From contig JASXTE010000015.1 in assembly GCA_030280995.1 (NCBI GenBank), forward strand, positions 28,994,270 to 29,058,269: 64,000 bases of DNA. Reading direction: 5' to 3'. Below the pieces are notes generated by a model. It worked only from the letters and a program-made list of their open reading frames with translations, was not told the origin of the DNA and made no database searches. Origin of the DNA: Hemileia vastatrix. Its lineage: Eukaryota > Basidiomycota > Pucciniomycetes > Pucciniales > Zaghouaniaceae. The translations under genes were made by a program, and so were the position numbers. Positions 13,901 to 29,600 of the stretch are shown here, piece after piece (the stretch's first letter is position 1; the number at the start of each line of letters is the position of its first letter).

Positions 13901-16900
13901 GCATCATGTATATTCACTATGGTTTAAATACTATTTCAATGCAAAATGCATAAAGTAGCTAAATGCATCATACACATTTAATTTAAATCCATAATATTTC
14001 CTCATTTTGGAAGTCATCATATATATTCATATGAATTAAAAGAATAAATATTGAATTTTATAGTAAAATTCATAATGTATAATGCATAATACATTTTTAA
14101 TATGAATATTAAGTGCATACATATGCCTAATCAAGTTTGAAATTTTGTTTTATATGCATAATTTACAGGTGATGAATGATAAATATGATGTGTATATAAA
14201 AATGTTGGTTCTTATTGGTACCCACCCAAATAGTCAACTTGGTCAAGACACCATGACCAAGAAACAAAAAACACAAGGACAGGCGTTCAAGCCACACAAA
14301 GGAAGATATTTCATAGAAAAACGCTGGCTTGTCTCCTTAAGAGATTGAACAAGAAGGCCAGTGGTTTACAAAACCACCTGGCACATTAACACTCCTGCAA
14401 CAAAGGAGTAGAAAATAAAAATTAAGTAGAATAAAATTAATACATATAAATATAAAAAAGAAAAACATTAATGTGGTTCCCACTGCACTATAAAACAGGG
14501 GGGGCTTGTATGCAAATCTGAAGTGTCTACTGAATCAGAAAAATTCAGTAGGTTCTAGGAGTTGCATGCAAGTTCCCTCTATTTTTTAATACAGTTTTTG
14601 AAATTAAATTTTACAAACATAAAAAAAGGAAAAAAAATTCATCACAAAAACCACATTGTAAAAAAGACTATTTGTACTAGGATTATGCTTCTATTCTATT
14701 GACTTGTGTTCAAATGAAAATGTGTTATTTAAAAATTATGATGACCTCTTAATCTTCCCAACAATCATCTAAGGATCTGTTTTGAATATATAAATTTTCA
14801 ACAAAAACAACAAAATCCTTATGATGTATTTGGTTCTCAATGAATTTTTTTAGTTTGATGATATACTTCCAAATTTCAATTATTCCATGTTCTCCTTGAT
14901 GGAAATTTTTATATCATATATTAGAGATTCCCAAATCATTCTTTTTCAATTTTGTCAACTGACATACTCTTCTCTCATAGGTATTGTTTGATAATTTCTT
15001 TGATTTATAATGATTATCATCTCCATTTTCTTATTTACTGTAATTTTATATTGAATATTTTCACCATCTGGACTTTCAAAATCTGGAAAAGTCTTTTTTG
15101 TGATGTTTGGGCCTGTTTGATGATGTCTAATGAGGCATCTGTATATTTATTATTTGTTTTTGTTGTTTCCTGGACTGAATATCAAACTACTGGGTATGTA
15201 CCTTCCACCATTAGATACTCCTGGCTTTTCTCTACATTTTATGTCTTGATGAAAATTTTGGTATTCTAATTTTTAAGGGCTCTTTTGGTCATTTTTCATG
15301 CTTCACTATAACCGTTTTTTTTTTGGTTTTTTGTATTTTGTGGGCTAGGATTAAGCATTAGTGTCATCTACTTAGTGCCATTTTGATAAGCCTCATTTGG
15401 ATCTATATTTTATGTCTTGATGGTTTTTTAGCTTATTTAAATGACAACTTGATAATTGAATATTAATTTTTACCCTAAAATGCATGATGCATAATACATA
15501 TGAACTACCTATCAAACATTAAAGCTATGTGAATACATATGATTGATGAAGTTTGATCATTTTTATGTGCATCATGAATATTCACTATGGTTTAAATACT
15601 ATTTCAATGCAAAATGCATAAAGTAGCTAAATGCATCATACACATTTAATTTAAATCCATAATATTTCCTCATTTTGGAAGTCATCATATATATTCATAT
15701 GAATTAAAAGAATAAATATTGAATTTTATAGTAAAATTCATAATGCATAATGCATAATACATTTTTAATATGAATATTAAGTGCATACATATGCCTAATC
15801 AAGTTTGAAATTTTGTTTTATGTGCATAATTTACAGGTGCTGAATGATAAATATGATGTGTATATAAAAATGTTGGTTCTTATTGGTACCCACCCAAATA
15901 GTCAACTTGGTCAAGACACCATGACCAAGAAACAAAAAACACAAGGACAGGCGTTCAAGCCACACAAAGGAAGATATTTCATAGAAAAACGCTGGCTTGT
16001 CTCCTTAAGAGATTGAACAAGAAGGCCAGTGGTTTACAAAACCACCTGGCACATTAACACTCCTGCAACAAAGGAGTAGAAAATAAAAATTAAGTAAAAT
16101 AAAATTAATACATATAAATATAAAAAAGAAAAACATTAATGTGGTTCCCACTGCACTATAAAACAGGGGGGGCTTGTATGCAAATCTGAAGTGTCTACTG
16201 AATCAGAAAAATTCAGTAGGTTCTAGGAGTTGCATGCAAGTTCCCTCTGTTTTTTAATACAGTTTTTGAAATTAAATTTTACAAACATAAAAAAAGGAAA
16301 AAAAATTCATCACAAAAACCACATTGTAAAAAAGACTATTTGTACTAGGATTATGCTTCTATTCTATTGACTTGTGTTCAAATGAAAATGTGTTATTTAA
16401 AAATTATGATGACCTCTTAATCTTCCCAACAATCATCTAAGGATCTGTTTTGAATATATAAATTTTCAACAAAAACAACAAAATCCTTATGATGTATTTG
16501 GTTCTCAATGAATTTTTTTAGTTTGATGATATACTTCCAAATTTCAATTATTCCATGTTCTCCTTGATGGAAATTTTTATATCATATATTAGAGATTCCC
16601 AAATCATTCTTTTTCAATTTTGTCAACTGACATACTCTTCTCTCATAGGTATTGTTTGATAATTTCTTTGATTTATAATGATTATCATCTCCATTTTCTT
16701 ATTTACTGTAATTTTATATTGAATATTTTCACCATCTGGACTTTCAAAATCTGGAAAAGTCTTTTTTGTGATGTTTGGGCCTGTTTGATGATGTCTAATG
16801 AGGCATCTGTATATTTATTATTTGTTTTTGTTGTTTCCTGGACTGAATATCAAACTACTGGGTATGTACCTTCCACCATTAGATACTCCTGGCTTTTCTC

Positions 16901-19900
16901 TACATTTTATGTCTTGATGAAAATTTTGGTATTCTAATTTTTAAGGGCTCTTTTGGTCATTTTTCATGCTTCACTATAACCGTTTTTTTTTTGGTTTTTT
17001 GTATTTTGTGGGCTAGGATTAAGCATTAGTGTCATCTACTTAGTGCCATTTTGATAAGCCTCATTTGGATCTATATTTTATGTCTTGATGGTTTTTTAGC
17101 TTATTTAAATGACAACTTGATAATTGAATATTAATTTTTACCCTAAAATGCATGATGCATAATACATATGAACTACCTATCAAACATTAAAGCTATGTGA
17201 ATACATATGATTGATGAAGTTTGATCATTTTTATGTGCATCATGAATATTCACTATGGTTTAAATACTATTTCAATGCAAAATGCATAAAGTAGCTAAAT
17301 GCATCATACACATTTAATTTAAATCCATAATATTTCCTCATTTTGGAAGTCATCATATATATTCATATGAATTAAAAGAATAAATATTGAATTTTATAGT
17401 AAAATTCATAATGCATAATGCATAATACATTTTTAATATGAATATTAAGTGCATACATATGCCTAATCAAGTTTGAAATTTTGTTTTATGTGCATAATTT
17501 ACAGGTGCTGAATGATCAATATGATGTGTATATAAAAATGTTGGTTCTTATTGGTACCCACCCAAATAGTCAACTTGGTCAAGACACCATGACCAAGAAA
17601 CAAAAAACACAAGGACAGGCGTTCAAGCCACACAAAGGAAGATATTTCATAGAAAAACGCTGGCTTGTCTCTTTAAGAGATTGAACAAGAAGGCCAGTGG
17701 TTTACAAAACCACCTGGCACATTAACACTCCTGCAACAAAGGAGTAGAAAATAAAAATTAAGTAAAATAAAATTAATACATATAAATATAAAAAAGAAAA
17801 ACATTAATGTGGTTCCCACTGCACTATAAAACAGGGGGGGCTTGTATGCAAATCTGAAGTGTCTACTGAATCAGAAAAATTCAGTAGGTCCTAGGAGTTG
17901 CATGCAAGTTCCCTCTGTTTTTTAATACAGTTTTTGAAATTAAATTTTACAAACATAAAAAAAGGAAAAAAAATTCATCACAAAAACCACATTGTAAAAA
18001 AGACTATTTGTACTAGGATTATGCTTCTATTCTATTGACTTGTGTTCAAATGAAAATGTGTTATTTAAAAATTATGATGACCTCTTAATCTTCCCAACAA
18101 TCATCTAAGGATCTGTTTTGAATATATAAATTTTCAACAAAAACAACAAAATCCTTATGATGTATTTGGTTCTCAATGAATTTTTTTAGTTTGATGATAT
18201 ACTTCCAAATTTCAATTATTCCATGTTCTCCTTGATGGAAATTTTTATATCATATATTAGAGATTCCCAAATCATTCTTTTTCAATTTTGTCAACTGACA
18301 TACTCTTCTCTCATAGGTATTGTTTGATAATTTCTTTGATTTATAATGATTATCATCTCCATTTTCTTATTTACTGTAATTTTATATTGAATATTTTCAC
18401 CATCTGGACTTTCAAAATCTGGAAAAGTCTTTTTTGTGATGTTTGGGCCTGTTTGATGATGTCTAATGAGGCATCTGTATATTTATTATTTGTTTTTGTT
18501 GTTTCCTGGACTGAATATCAAACTACTGGGTATGTACCTACCACCATTAGATACTCCTGGCTTTTCTCTACATTTTATGTCTTGATGAAAATTTTGGTAT
18601 TCTAATTTTTAAGGGCTCTTTTGGTCATTTTTCATGCTTCACTATAACCGTTTTTTTTTTGGTTTTTTGTATTTTGTGGGCTAGGATTAAGCATTAGTGT
18701 CATCTACTTAGTGCCATTTTGATAAGCCTCATTTGGATCTATATTTTATGTCTTGATGGTTTTTTAGCTTATTTAAATGACAACTTGATAATTGAATATT
18801 AATTTTTACCCTAAAATGCATGATGCATAATACATATGAACTACCTATCAAACATTAAAGCTATGTGAATACATATGATTGATGAAGTTTGATCATTTTT
18901 ATGTGCATCATGAATATTCACTATGGTTTAAATACTATTTCAATGCAAAATGCATAAAGTAGCTAAATGCATCATACACATTTAATTTAAATCCATAATA
19001 TTTCCTCATTTTGGAAGTCATCATATATATTCATATGAATTAAAAGAATAAATATTGAATTTTATAGTAAAATTCATAATGCATAATGCATAATACATTT
19101 TTAATATGAATATTAAGTGCATACATATGCCTAATCAAGTTTGAAATTTTGTTTTATGTGCATAATTTACAGGTGCTGAATGATAAATATGATGTGTATA
19201 TAAAAATGTTGGTTCTTATTGGTACCCACCCAAATAGTCAACTTGGTCAAGACACCATGACCAAGAAACAAAAAACACAAGGACAGGCGTTCAAGCCACA
19301 CAAAGGAAGATATTTCATAGAAAAACGCTGGCTTGTCTCCTTAAGAGATTGAACAAGAAGGCCAGTGGTTTACAAAACCACCTGGCACATTAACACTCCT
19401 GCAACAAAGGAGTAGAAAATAAAAATTAAGTAAAATAAAATTAATACATATAAATATAAAAAAGAAAAACATTAATGTGGTTCCCACTGCACTATAAAAC
19501 AGGGGGGGCTTGTATGCAAATCTGAAGTGTCTACTGAATCAGAAAAATTCAGTAGGTTCTAGGAGTTGCATGCAAGTTCCCTCTGTTTTTTAATACAGTT
19601 TTTGAAATTAAATTTTACAAACATAAAAAAAGGAAAAAAAATTCATCACAAAAACCACATTGTAAAAAAGACTATTTGTACTAGGATTATGCTTCTATTC
19701 TATTGACTTGTGTTCAAATGAAAATGTGTTATTTAAAAATTATGATGACCTCTTAATCTTCCCAACAATCATCTAAGGATCTGTTTTGAATATATAAATT
19801 TTCAACAAAAACAACAAAATCCTTATGATGTATTTGGTTCTCAATGAATTTTTTTAGTTTGATGATATACTTCCAAATTTCAATTATTCCATGTTCTCCT

Positions 19901-22900
19901 TGATGGAAATTTTTATATCATATATTAGAGATTCCCAAATCATTCTTTTTCAATTTTGTCAACTGACATACTCTTCTCTCATAGGTATTGTTTGATAATT
20001 TCTTTGATTTATAATGATTATCATCTCCATTTTCTTATTTACTGTAATTTTATATTGAATATTTTCACCATCTGGACTTTCAAAATCTGGAAAAGTCTTT
20101 TTTGTGATGTTTGGGCCTGTTTGATGATGTCTAATGAGGCATCTGTATATTTATTATTTGTTTTTGTTGTTTCCTGGACTGAATATCAAACTACTGGGTA
20201 TGTACCTACCACCATTAGATACTCCTGGCTTTTCTCTACATTTTATGTCTTGATGAAAATTTTGGTATTCTAATTTTTAAGGGCTCTTTTGGTCATTTTT
20301 CATGCTTCACTATAACCGTTTTTTTTTTGGTTTTTTGTATTTTGTGGGCTAGGATTAAGCATTAGTGTCATCTACTTAGTGCCATTTTGATAAGCCTCAT
20401 TTGGATCTATATTTTATGTCTTGATGGTTTTTTAGCTTATTTAAATGACAACTTGATAATTGAATATTAATTTTTACCCTAAAATGCATGATGCATAATA
20501 CATATGAACTACCTATCAAACATTAAAGCTATGTGAATACATATGATTGATGAAGTTTGATCATTTTTATGTGCATCATGAATATTCACTATGGTTTAAA
20601 TACTATTTCAATGCAAAATGCATAAAGTAGCTAAATGCATCATACACATTTAATTTAAATCCATAATATTTCCTCATTTTGGAAGTCATCATATATATTC
20701 ATATGAATTAAAAGAATAAATATTGAATTTTATAGTAAAATTCATAATGCATAATGCATAATACATTTTTAATATGAATATTAAGTGCATACATATGCCT
20801 AATCAAGTTTGAAATTTTGTTTTATGTGCATAATTTACAGGTGCTGAATGATAAATATGATGTGTATATAAAAATGTTGGTTCTTATTGGTACCCACCCA
20901 AATAGTCAACTTGGTCAAGACACCATGACCAAGAAACAAAAAACACAAGGACAGGCGTTCAAGCCACACAAAGGAAGATATTTCATAGAAAAACGCTGGC
21001 TTGTCTCCTTAAGAGATTGAACAAGAAGGCCAGTGGTTTACAAAACCACCTGGCACATTAACACTCCTGCAACAAAGGAGTAGAAAATAAAAATTAAGTA
21101 AAATAAAATTAATACATATAAATATAAAAAAGAAAAACATTAATGTGGTTCCCACTGCACTATAAAACAGGGGGGGCTTGTATGCAAATCTGAAGTGTCT
21201 ACTGAATCAGAAAAATTCAGTAGGTTCTAGGAGTTGCATGCAAGTTCCCTCTGTTTTTTAATACAGTTTTTGAAATTAAATTTTACAAACATAAAAAAAG
21301 GAAAAAAAATTCATCACAAAAACCACATTGTAAAAAAGACTATTTGTACTAGGATTATGCTTCTATTCTATTGACTTGTGTTCAAATGAAAATGTGTTAT
21401 TTAAAAATTATGATGACCTCTTAATCTTCCCAACAATCATCTAAGGATCTGTTTTGAATATATAAATTTTCAACAAAAACAACAAAATCCTTATGATGTA
21501 TTTGGTTCTCAATGAATTTTTTTAGTTTGATGATATACTTCCAAATTTCAATTATTCCATGTTCTCCTTGATGGAAATTTTTATATCATATATTAGAGAT
21601 TCCCAAATCATTCTTTTTCAATTTTGTCAACTGACATACTCTTCTCTCATAGGTATTGTTTGATAATTTCTTTGATTTATAATGATTATCATCTCCATTT
21701 TCTTATTTACTGTAATTTTATATTGAATATTTTCACCATCTGGACTTTCAAAATCTGGAAAAGTCTTTTTTGTGATGTTTGGGCCTGTTTGATGATGTCT
21801 AATGAGGCATCTGTATATTTATTATTTGTTTTTGTTGTTTCCTGGACTGAATATCAAACTACTGGGTATGTACCTACCACCATTAGATACTCCTGGCTTT
21901 TCTCTACATTTTATGTCTTGATGAAAATTTTGGTATTCTAATTTTTAAGGGCTCTTTTGGTCATTTTTCATGCTTCACTATAACCGTTTTTTTTTTGGTT
22001 TTTTGTATTTTGTGGGCTAGGATTAAGCATTAGTGTCATCTACTTAGTGCCATTTTGATAAGCCTCATTTGGATCTATATTTTATGTCTTGATGGTTTTT
22101 TAGCTTATTTAAATGACAACTTGATAATTGAATATTAATTTTTACCCTAAAATGCATGATGCATAATACATATGAACTACCTATCAAACATTAAAGCTAT
22201 GTGAATACATATGATTGATGAAGTTTGATCATTTTTATGTGCATCATGAATATTCACTATGGTTTAAATACTATTTCAATGCAAAATGCATAAAGTAGCT
22301 AAATGCATCATACACATTTAATTTAAATCCATAATATTTCCTCATTTTGGAAGTCATCATATATATTCATATGAATTAAAAGAATAAATATTGAATTTTA
22401 TAGTAAAATTCATAATGCATAATGCATAATACATTTTTAATATGAATATTAAGTGCATACATATGCCTAATCAAGTTTGAAATTTTGTTTTATGTGCATA
22501 ATTTACAGGTGCTGAATGATAAATATGATGTGTATATAAAAATGTTGGTTCTTATTGGTACCCACCCAAATAGTCAACTTGGTCAAGACACCATGACCAA
22601 GAAACAAAAAACACAAGGACAGGCGTTCAAGCCACACAAAGGAAGATATTTCATAGAAAAACGCTGGCTTGTCTCCTTAAGAGATTGAACAAGAAGGCCA
22701 GTGGTTTACAAAACCACCTGGCACATTAACACTCCTGCAACAAAGGAGTAGAAAATAAAAATTAAGTAAAATAAAATTAATACATATAAATATAAAAAAG
22801 AAAAACATTAATGTGGTTCCCACTGCACTATAAAACAGGGGGGGCTTGTATGCAAATCTGAAGTGTCTACTGAATCAGAAAAATTCAGTAGGTTCTAGGA

Positions 22901-25900
22901 GTTGCATGCAAGTTCCCTCTGTTTTTTAATACAGTTTTTGAAATTAAATTTTACAAACATAAAAAAAGGAAAAAAAATTCATCACAAAAACCACATTGTA
23001 AAAAAGACTATTTGTACTAGGATTATGCTTCTATTCTATTGACTTGTGTTCAAATGAAAATGTGTTATTTAAAAATTATGATGACCTCTTAATCTTCCCA
23101 ACAATCATCTAAGGATCTGTTTTGAATATATAAATTTTCAACAAAAACAACAAAATCCTTATGATGTATTTGGTTCTCAATGAATTTTTTTAGTTTGATG
23201 ATATACTTCCAAATTTCAATTATTCCATGTTCTCCTTGATGGAAATTTTTATATCATATATTAGAGATTCCCAAATCATTCTTTTTCAATTTTGTCAACT
23301 GACATACTCTTCTCTCATAGGTATTGTTTGATAATTTCTTTGATTTATAATGATTATCATCTCCATTTTCTTATTTACTGTAATTTTATATTGAATATTT
23401 TCACCATCTGGACTTTCAAAATCTGGAAAAGTCTTTTTTGTGATGTTTGGGCCTGTTTGATGATGTCTAATGAGGCATCTGTATATTTATTATTTGTTTT
23501 TGTTGTTTCCTGGACTGAATATCAAACTACTGGGTATGTACCTACCACCATTAGATACTCCTGGCTTTTCTCTACATTTTATGTCTTGATGAAAATTTTG
23601 GTATTCTAATTTTTAAGGGCTCTTTTGGTCATTTTTCATGCTTCACTATAACCGTTTTTTTTTTGGTTTTTTGTATTTTGTGGGCTAGGATTAAGCATTA
23701 GTGTCATCTACTTAGTGCCATTTTGATAAGCCTCATTTGGATCTATATTTTATGTCTTGATGGTTTTTTAGCTTATTTAAATGACAACTTGATAATTGAA
23801 TATTAATTTTTACCCTAAAATGCATGATGCATAATACATATGAACTACCTATCAAACATTAAAGCTATGTGAATACATATGATTGATGAAGTTTGATCAT
23901 TTTTATGTGCATCATGAATATTCACTATGGTTTAAATACTATTTCAATGCAAAATGCATAAAGTAGCTAAATGCATCATACACATTTAATTTAAATCCAT
24001 AATATTTCCTCATTTTGGAAGTCATCATATATATTCATATGAATTAAAAGAATAAATATTGAATTTTATAGTAAAATTCATAATGCATAATGCATAATAC
24101 ATTTTTAATATGAATATTAAGTGCATACATATGCCTAATCAAGTTTGAAATTTTGTTTTATGTGCATAATTTACAGGTGCTGAATGATAAATATGATGTG
24201 TATATAAAAATGTTGGTTCTTATTGGTACCCACCCAAATAGTCAACTTGGTCAAGACACCATGACCAAGAAACAAAAAACACAAGGACAGGCGTTCAAGC
24301 CACACAAAGGAAGATATTTCATAGAAAAACGCTGGCTTGTCTCCTTAAGAGATTGAACAAGAAGGCCAGTGGTTTACAAAACCACCTGGCACATTAACAC
24401 TCCTGCAACAAAGGAGTAGAAAATAAAAATTAAGTAAAATAAAATTAATACATATAAATATAAAAAAGAAAAACATTAATGTGGTTCCCACTGCACTATA
24501 AAACAGGGGGGGCTTGTATGCAAATCTGAAGTGTCTACTGAATCAGAAAAATTCAGTAGGTTCTAGGAGTTGCATGCAAGTTCCCTCTGTTTTTTAATAC
24601 AGTTTTTGAAATTAAATTTTACAAACATAAAAAAAGGAAAAAAAATTCATCACAAAAACCACATTGTAAAAAAGACTATTTGTACTAGGATTATGCTTCT
24701 ATTCTATTGACTTGTGTTCAAATGAAAATGTGTTATTTAAAAATTATGATGACCTCTTAATCTTCCCAACAATCATCTAAGGATCTGTTTTGAATATATA
24801 AATTTTCAACAAAAACAACAAAATCCTTATGATGTATTTGGCTCTCAATGAATTTTTTTAGTTTGATGATATACTTCCAAATTTCAATTATTCCATGTTC
24901 TCCTTGATGGAAATTTTTATATCATATATTAGAGATTTCCAAATCATTCTTTTTCAATTTTGTCAACTGACATACTCTTCTCTGATAGGTATTGTTTGAT
25001 AATTTCTTTGATTTATAATGATTATCATCTCCATTTTCTTATTTACTGTAATTTTATATTGAATATTTTCACCATCTGGACTTTCAAAATCTGGAAAAGT
25101 CTTTTTTGTGATGTTTGGGCCTGTTTGATGATGTCTAATGAGGCATCTGTATATTTATTATTTGTTTTTGTTGTTTCCTGGACTGAATATCAAACTACTG
25201 GGTATGTACCTACCACCATTAGATACTCCTGGCTTTTCTCTACATTTTATGTCTTGATGAAAATTTTGGTATTCTAATTTTTAAGGGCTCTTTTGGTCAT
25301 TTTTCATGCTTCACTATAACCGTTTTTTTTTTGGTTTTTTGTATTTTGTGGGCTAGGATTAAGCATTAGTGTCATCTACTTAGTGCCATTTTGATAAGCC
25401 TCATTTGGATCTATATTTTATGTCTTGATGGTTTTTTAGCTTATTTAAATGACAACTTGATAATTGAATATTAATTTTTACCCTAAAATGCATGATGCAT
25501 AATACATATGAACTACCTATCAAACATTAAAGCTATGTGAATACATATGATTGATGAAGTTTGATCATTTTTATGTGCATCATGAATATTCACTATGGTT
25601 TAAATACTATTTCAATGCAAAATGCATAAAGTAGCTAAATGCATCATACACATTTAATTTAAATCCATAATATTTCCTCATTTTGGAAGTCATCATATAT
25701 ATTCATATGAATTAAAAGAATAAATATTGAATTTTATAGTAAAATTCATAATGCATAATGCATAATACATTTTTAATATGAATATTAAGTGCATACATAT
25801 GCCTAATCAAGTTTGAAATTTTGTTTTATGTGCATAATTTACAGGTGCTGAATGATAAATATGATGTGTATATAAAAATGTTGGTTCTTATTGGTACCCA

Positions 25901-26627
25901 CCCAAATAGTCAACTTGGTCAAGACACCATGACCAAGAAACAAAAAACACAAGGACAGGCGTTCAAGCCACACAAAGGAAGATATTTCATAGAAAAACGC
26001 TGGCTTGTCTCCTTAAGAGATTGAACAAGAAGGCCAGTGGTTTACAAAACCACCTGGCACATTAACACTCCTGCAACAAAGGAGTAGAAAATAAAAATTA
26101 AGTAAAATAAAATTAATACATATAAATATAAAAAAGAAAAACATTAATGTGGTTCCCACTGCACTATAAAACAGGGGGGGCTTGTATGCAAATCTGAAGT
26201 GTCTACTGAATCAGAAAAATTCAGTAGGTTCTAGGAGTTGCATGCAAGTTCCCTCTATTTTTTAATACAGTTTTTGAAATTAAATTTTACAAACATAAAA
26301 AAAGGAAAAAAAATTCATCACAAAAACCACATTGTAAAAAAGACTATTTGTACTAGGATTATGCTTCTATTCTATTGACTTGTGTTCAAATGAAAATGTG
26401 TTATTTAAAAATTATGATGACCTCTTAATCTTCCCAACAATCATCTAAGGATCTGTTTTGAATATATAAATTTTCAACAAAAACAACAAAATCCTTATGA
26501 TGTATTTGGTTCTCAATGAATTTTTTTAGTTTGATGATATACTTCCAAATTTCAATTATTCCATGATCTCCTTGATGGAAATTTTTATATCATATATTAG
26601 AGATTTCCAAATCATTCTTTTTCAATT

Positions 26628-29600
26628 TTGTCAACTGACATACTCTTCTCTGATAGGTATTGTTTGATAATTTCTTTGATTTATAATGATTATCATCTCC
26701 ATTTTCTTATTTACTGTAATTTTATATTGAATATTTTCACCATCTGGACTTTCAAAATCTGGAAAAGTCTTTTTTGTGATGTTTGGGCCTGTTTGATGAT
26801 GTCTAATGAGGCATCTGTATATTTATTATTTGTTTTTGTTGTTTCCTGGACTGAATATCAAACTACTGGGTATGTACCTACCACCATTAGATACTCCTGG
26901 CTTTTCTCTACATTTTATGTCTTGATGAAAATTTTGGTATTCTAATTTTTAAGGGCTCTTTTGGTCATTTTTCATGCTTCACTATAACCGTTTTTTTTTG
27001 GTTTTTTGTATTTTGTGGGCTAGGATTAAGCATTAGTGTCATCTACTTAGTGCCATTTTGATAAGCCTCATTTGGATCTATATTTTATGTCTTGATGGTT
27101 TTTTAGCTTATTTAAATGACAACTTGATAATTGAATATTAATTTTTACCCTAAAATGCATGATGCATAATACATATGAACTACCTATCAAACATTAAAGC
27201 TATGTGAATACATATGATTGATGAAGTTTGATCATTTTTATGTGCATCATGAATATTCACTATGGTTTAAATACTATTTCAATGCAAAATGCATAAAGTA
27301 GCTAAATGCATCATACACATTTAATTTAAATCCATAATATTTCCTCATTTTGGAAGTCATCATATATATTCATATGAATTAAAAGAATAAATATTGAATT
27401 TTATAGTAAAATTCATAATGCATAATGCATAATACATTTTTAATATGAATATTAAGTGCATACATATGCCTAATCAAGTTTGAAATTTTGTTTTATGTGC
27501 ATAATTTACAGGTGCTGAATGATAAATATGATGTGTATATAAAAATGTTGGTTCTTATTGGTACCCACCCAAATAGTCAACTTGGTCAAGACACCATGAC
27601 CAAGAAACAAAAAACACAAGGACAGGCGTTCAAGCCACACAAAGGAAGATATTTCATAGAAAAACGCTGGCTTGTCTCCTTAAGAGATTGAACAAGAAGG
27701 CCAGTGGTTTACAAAACCACCTGGCACATTAACACTCCTGCAACAAAGGAGTAGAAAATAAAAATTAAGTAAAATAAAATTAATACATATAAATATAAAA
27801 AAGAAAAACATTAATGTGGTTCCCACTGCACTATAAAACAGGGGGGGCTTGTATGCAAATCTGAAGTGTCTACTGAATCAGAAAAATTCAGTAGGTTCTA
27901 GGAGTTGCATGCAAGTTCCCTCTGTTTTTAAATACAGTTTTTGAAATTAAATTTTACAAACATAAAAAAAGGAAAAAAAATTCATCACAAAAACCACATT
28001 GTAAAAAAGACTATTTGTACTAGGATTATGCTTCTATTCTATTGACTTGTGTTCAAATGAAAATGTGTTATTTAAAAATTATGATGACCTCTTAATCTTC
28101 CCAACAATCATCTAAGGATCTGTTTTGAATATATAAATTTTCAACAAAAACAACAAAATCCTTATGATGTATTTGGTTCTCAATGAATTTTTTTAGTTTG
28201 ATGATATACTTCCAAATTTCAATTATTCCATGTTCTCCTTGATGGAAATTTTTATATCATATATTAGAGATTCCCAAATCATTCTTTTTCAATTTTGTCA
28301 ACTGACATACTCTTCTCTCATAGGTATTGTTTGATAATTTCTTTGATTTATAATGATTATCATCTCCATTTTCTTATTTACTGTAATTTTATATTGAATA
28401 TTTTCACCATCTGGACTTTCAAAATCTGGAAAAGTCTTTTTTGTGATGTTTGGGCCTGTTTGATGATGTCTAATGAGGCATCTGTATATTTATTATTTGT
28501 TTTTGTTGTTTCCTGGACTGAATATCAAACTACTGGGTATGTACCTACCACCATTAGATACTCCTGGCTTTTCTCTACATTTTATGTCTTGATGAAAATT
28601 TTGGTATTCTAATTTTTAAGGGCTCTTTTGGTCATTTTTCATGCTTCACTATAACCGTTTTTTTTTTGGTTTTTTGTATTTTGTGGGCTAGGATTAAGCA
28701 TTAGTGTCATCTACTTAGTGCCATTTTGATAAGCCTCATTTGGATCTATATTTTATGTCTTGATGGTTTTTTAGCTTATTTAAATGACAACTTGATAATT
28801 GAATATTAATTTTTACCCTAAAATGCATGATGCATAATACATATGAACTACCTATCAAACATTAAAGCTATGTGAATACATATGATTGATGAAGTTTGAT
28901 CATTTTTATGTGCATCATGAATATTCACTATGGTTTAAATACTATTTCAATGCAAAATGCATAAAGTAGCTAAATGCATCATACACATTTAATTTAAATC
29001 CATAATATTTCCTCATTTTGGAAGTCATCATATATATTCATATGAATTAAAAGAATAAATATTGAATTTTATAGTAAAATTCATAATGCATAATGCATAA
29101 TACATTTTTAATATGAATATTAAGTGCATACATATGCCTAATCAAGTTTGAAATTTTGTTTTATGTGCATAATTTACAGGTGCTGAATGATAAATATGAT
29201 GTGTATATAAAAATGTTGGTTCTTATTGGTACCCACCCAAATAGTCAACTTGGTCAAGACACCATTACCAAGAAACAAAAAACACAAGGACAGGCGTTCA
29301 AGCCACACAAAGGAAGATATTTCATAGAAAAACGCTGGCTTGTCTCCTTAAGAGATTGAACAAGAAGGCCAGTGGTTTACAAAACCACCTGGCACATTAA
29401 CACTCCTGCAACAAAGGAGTAGAAAATAAAAATTAAGTAAAATAAAATTAATACATATAAATATAAAAAAGAAAAACATTAATGTGGTTCCCACTGCACT
29501 ATAAAACAGGGGGGGCTTGTATGCAAATCTGAAGTGTCTACTGAATCAGAAAAATTCAGTAGGTTCTAGGAGTTGCATGCAAGTTCCCTCTATTTTTTAA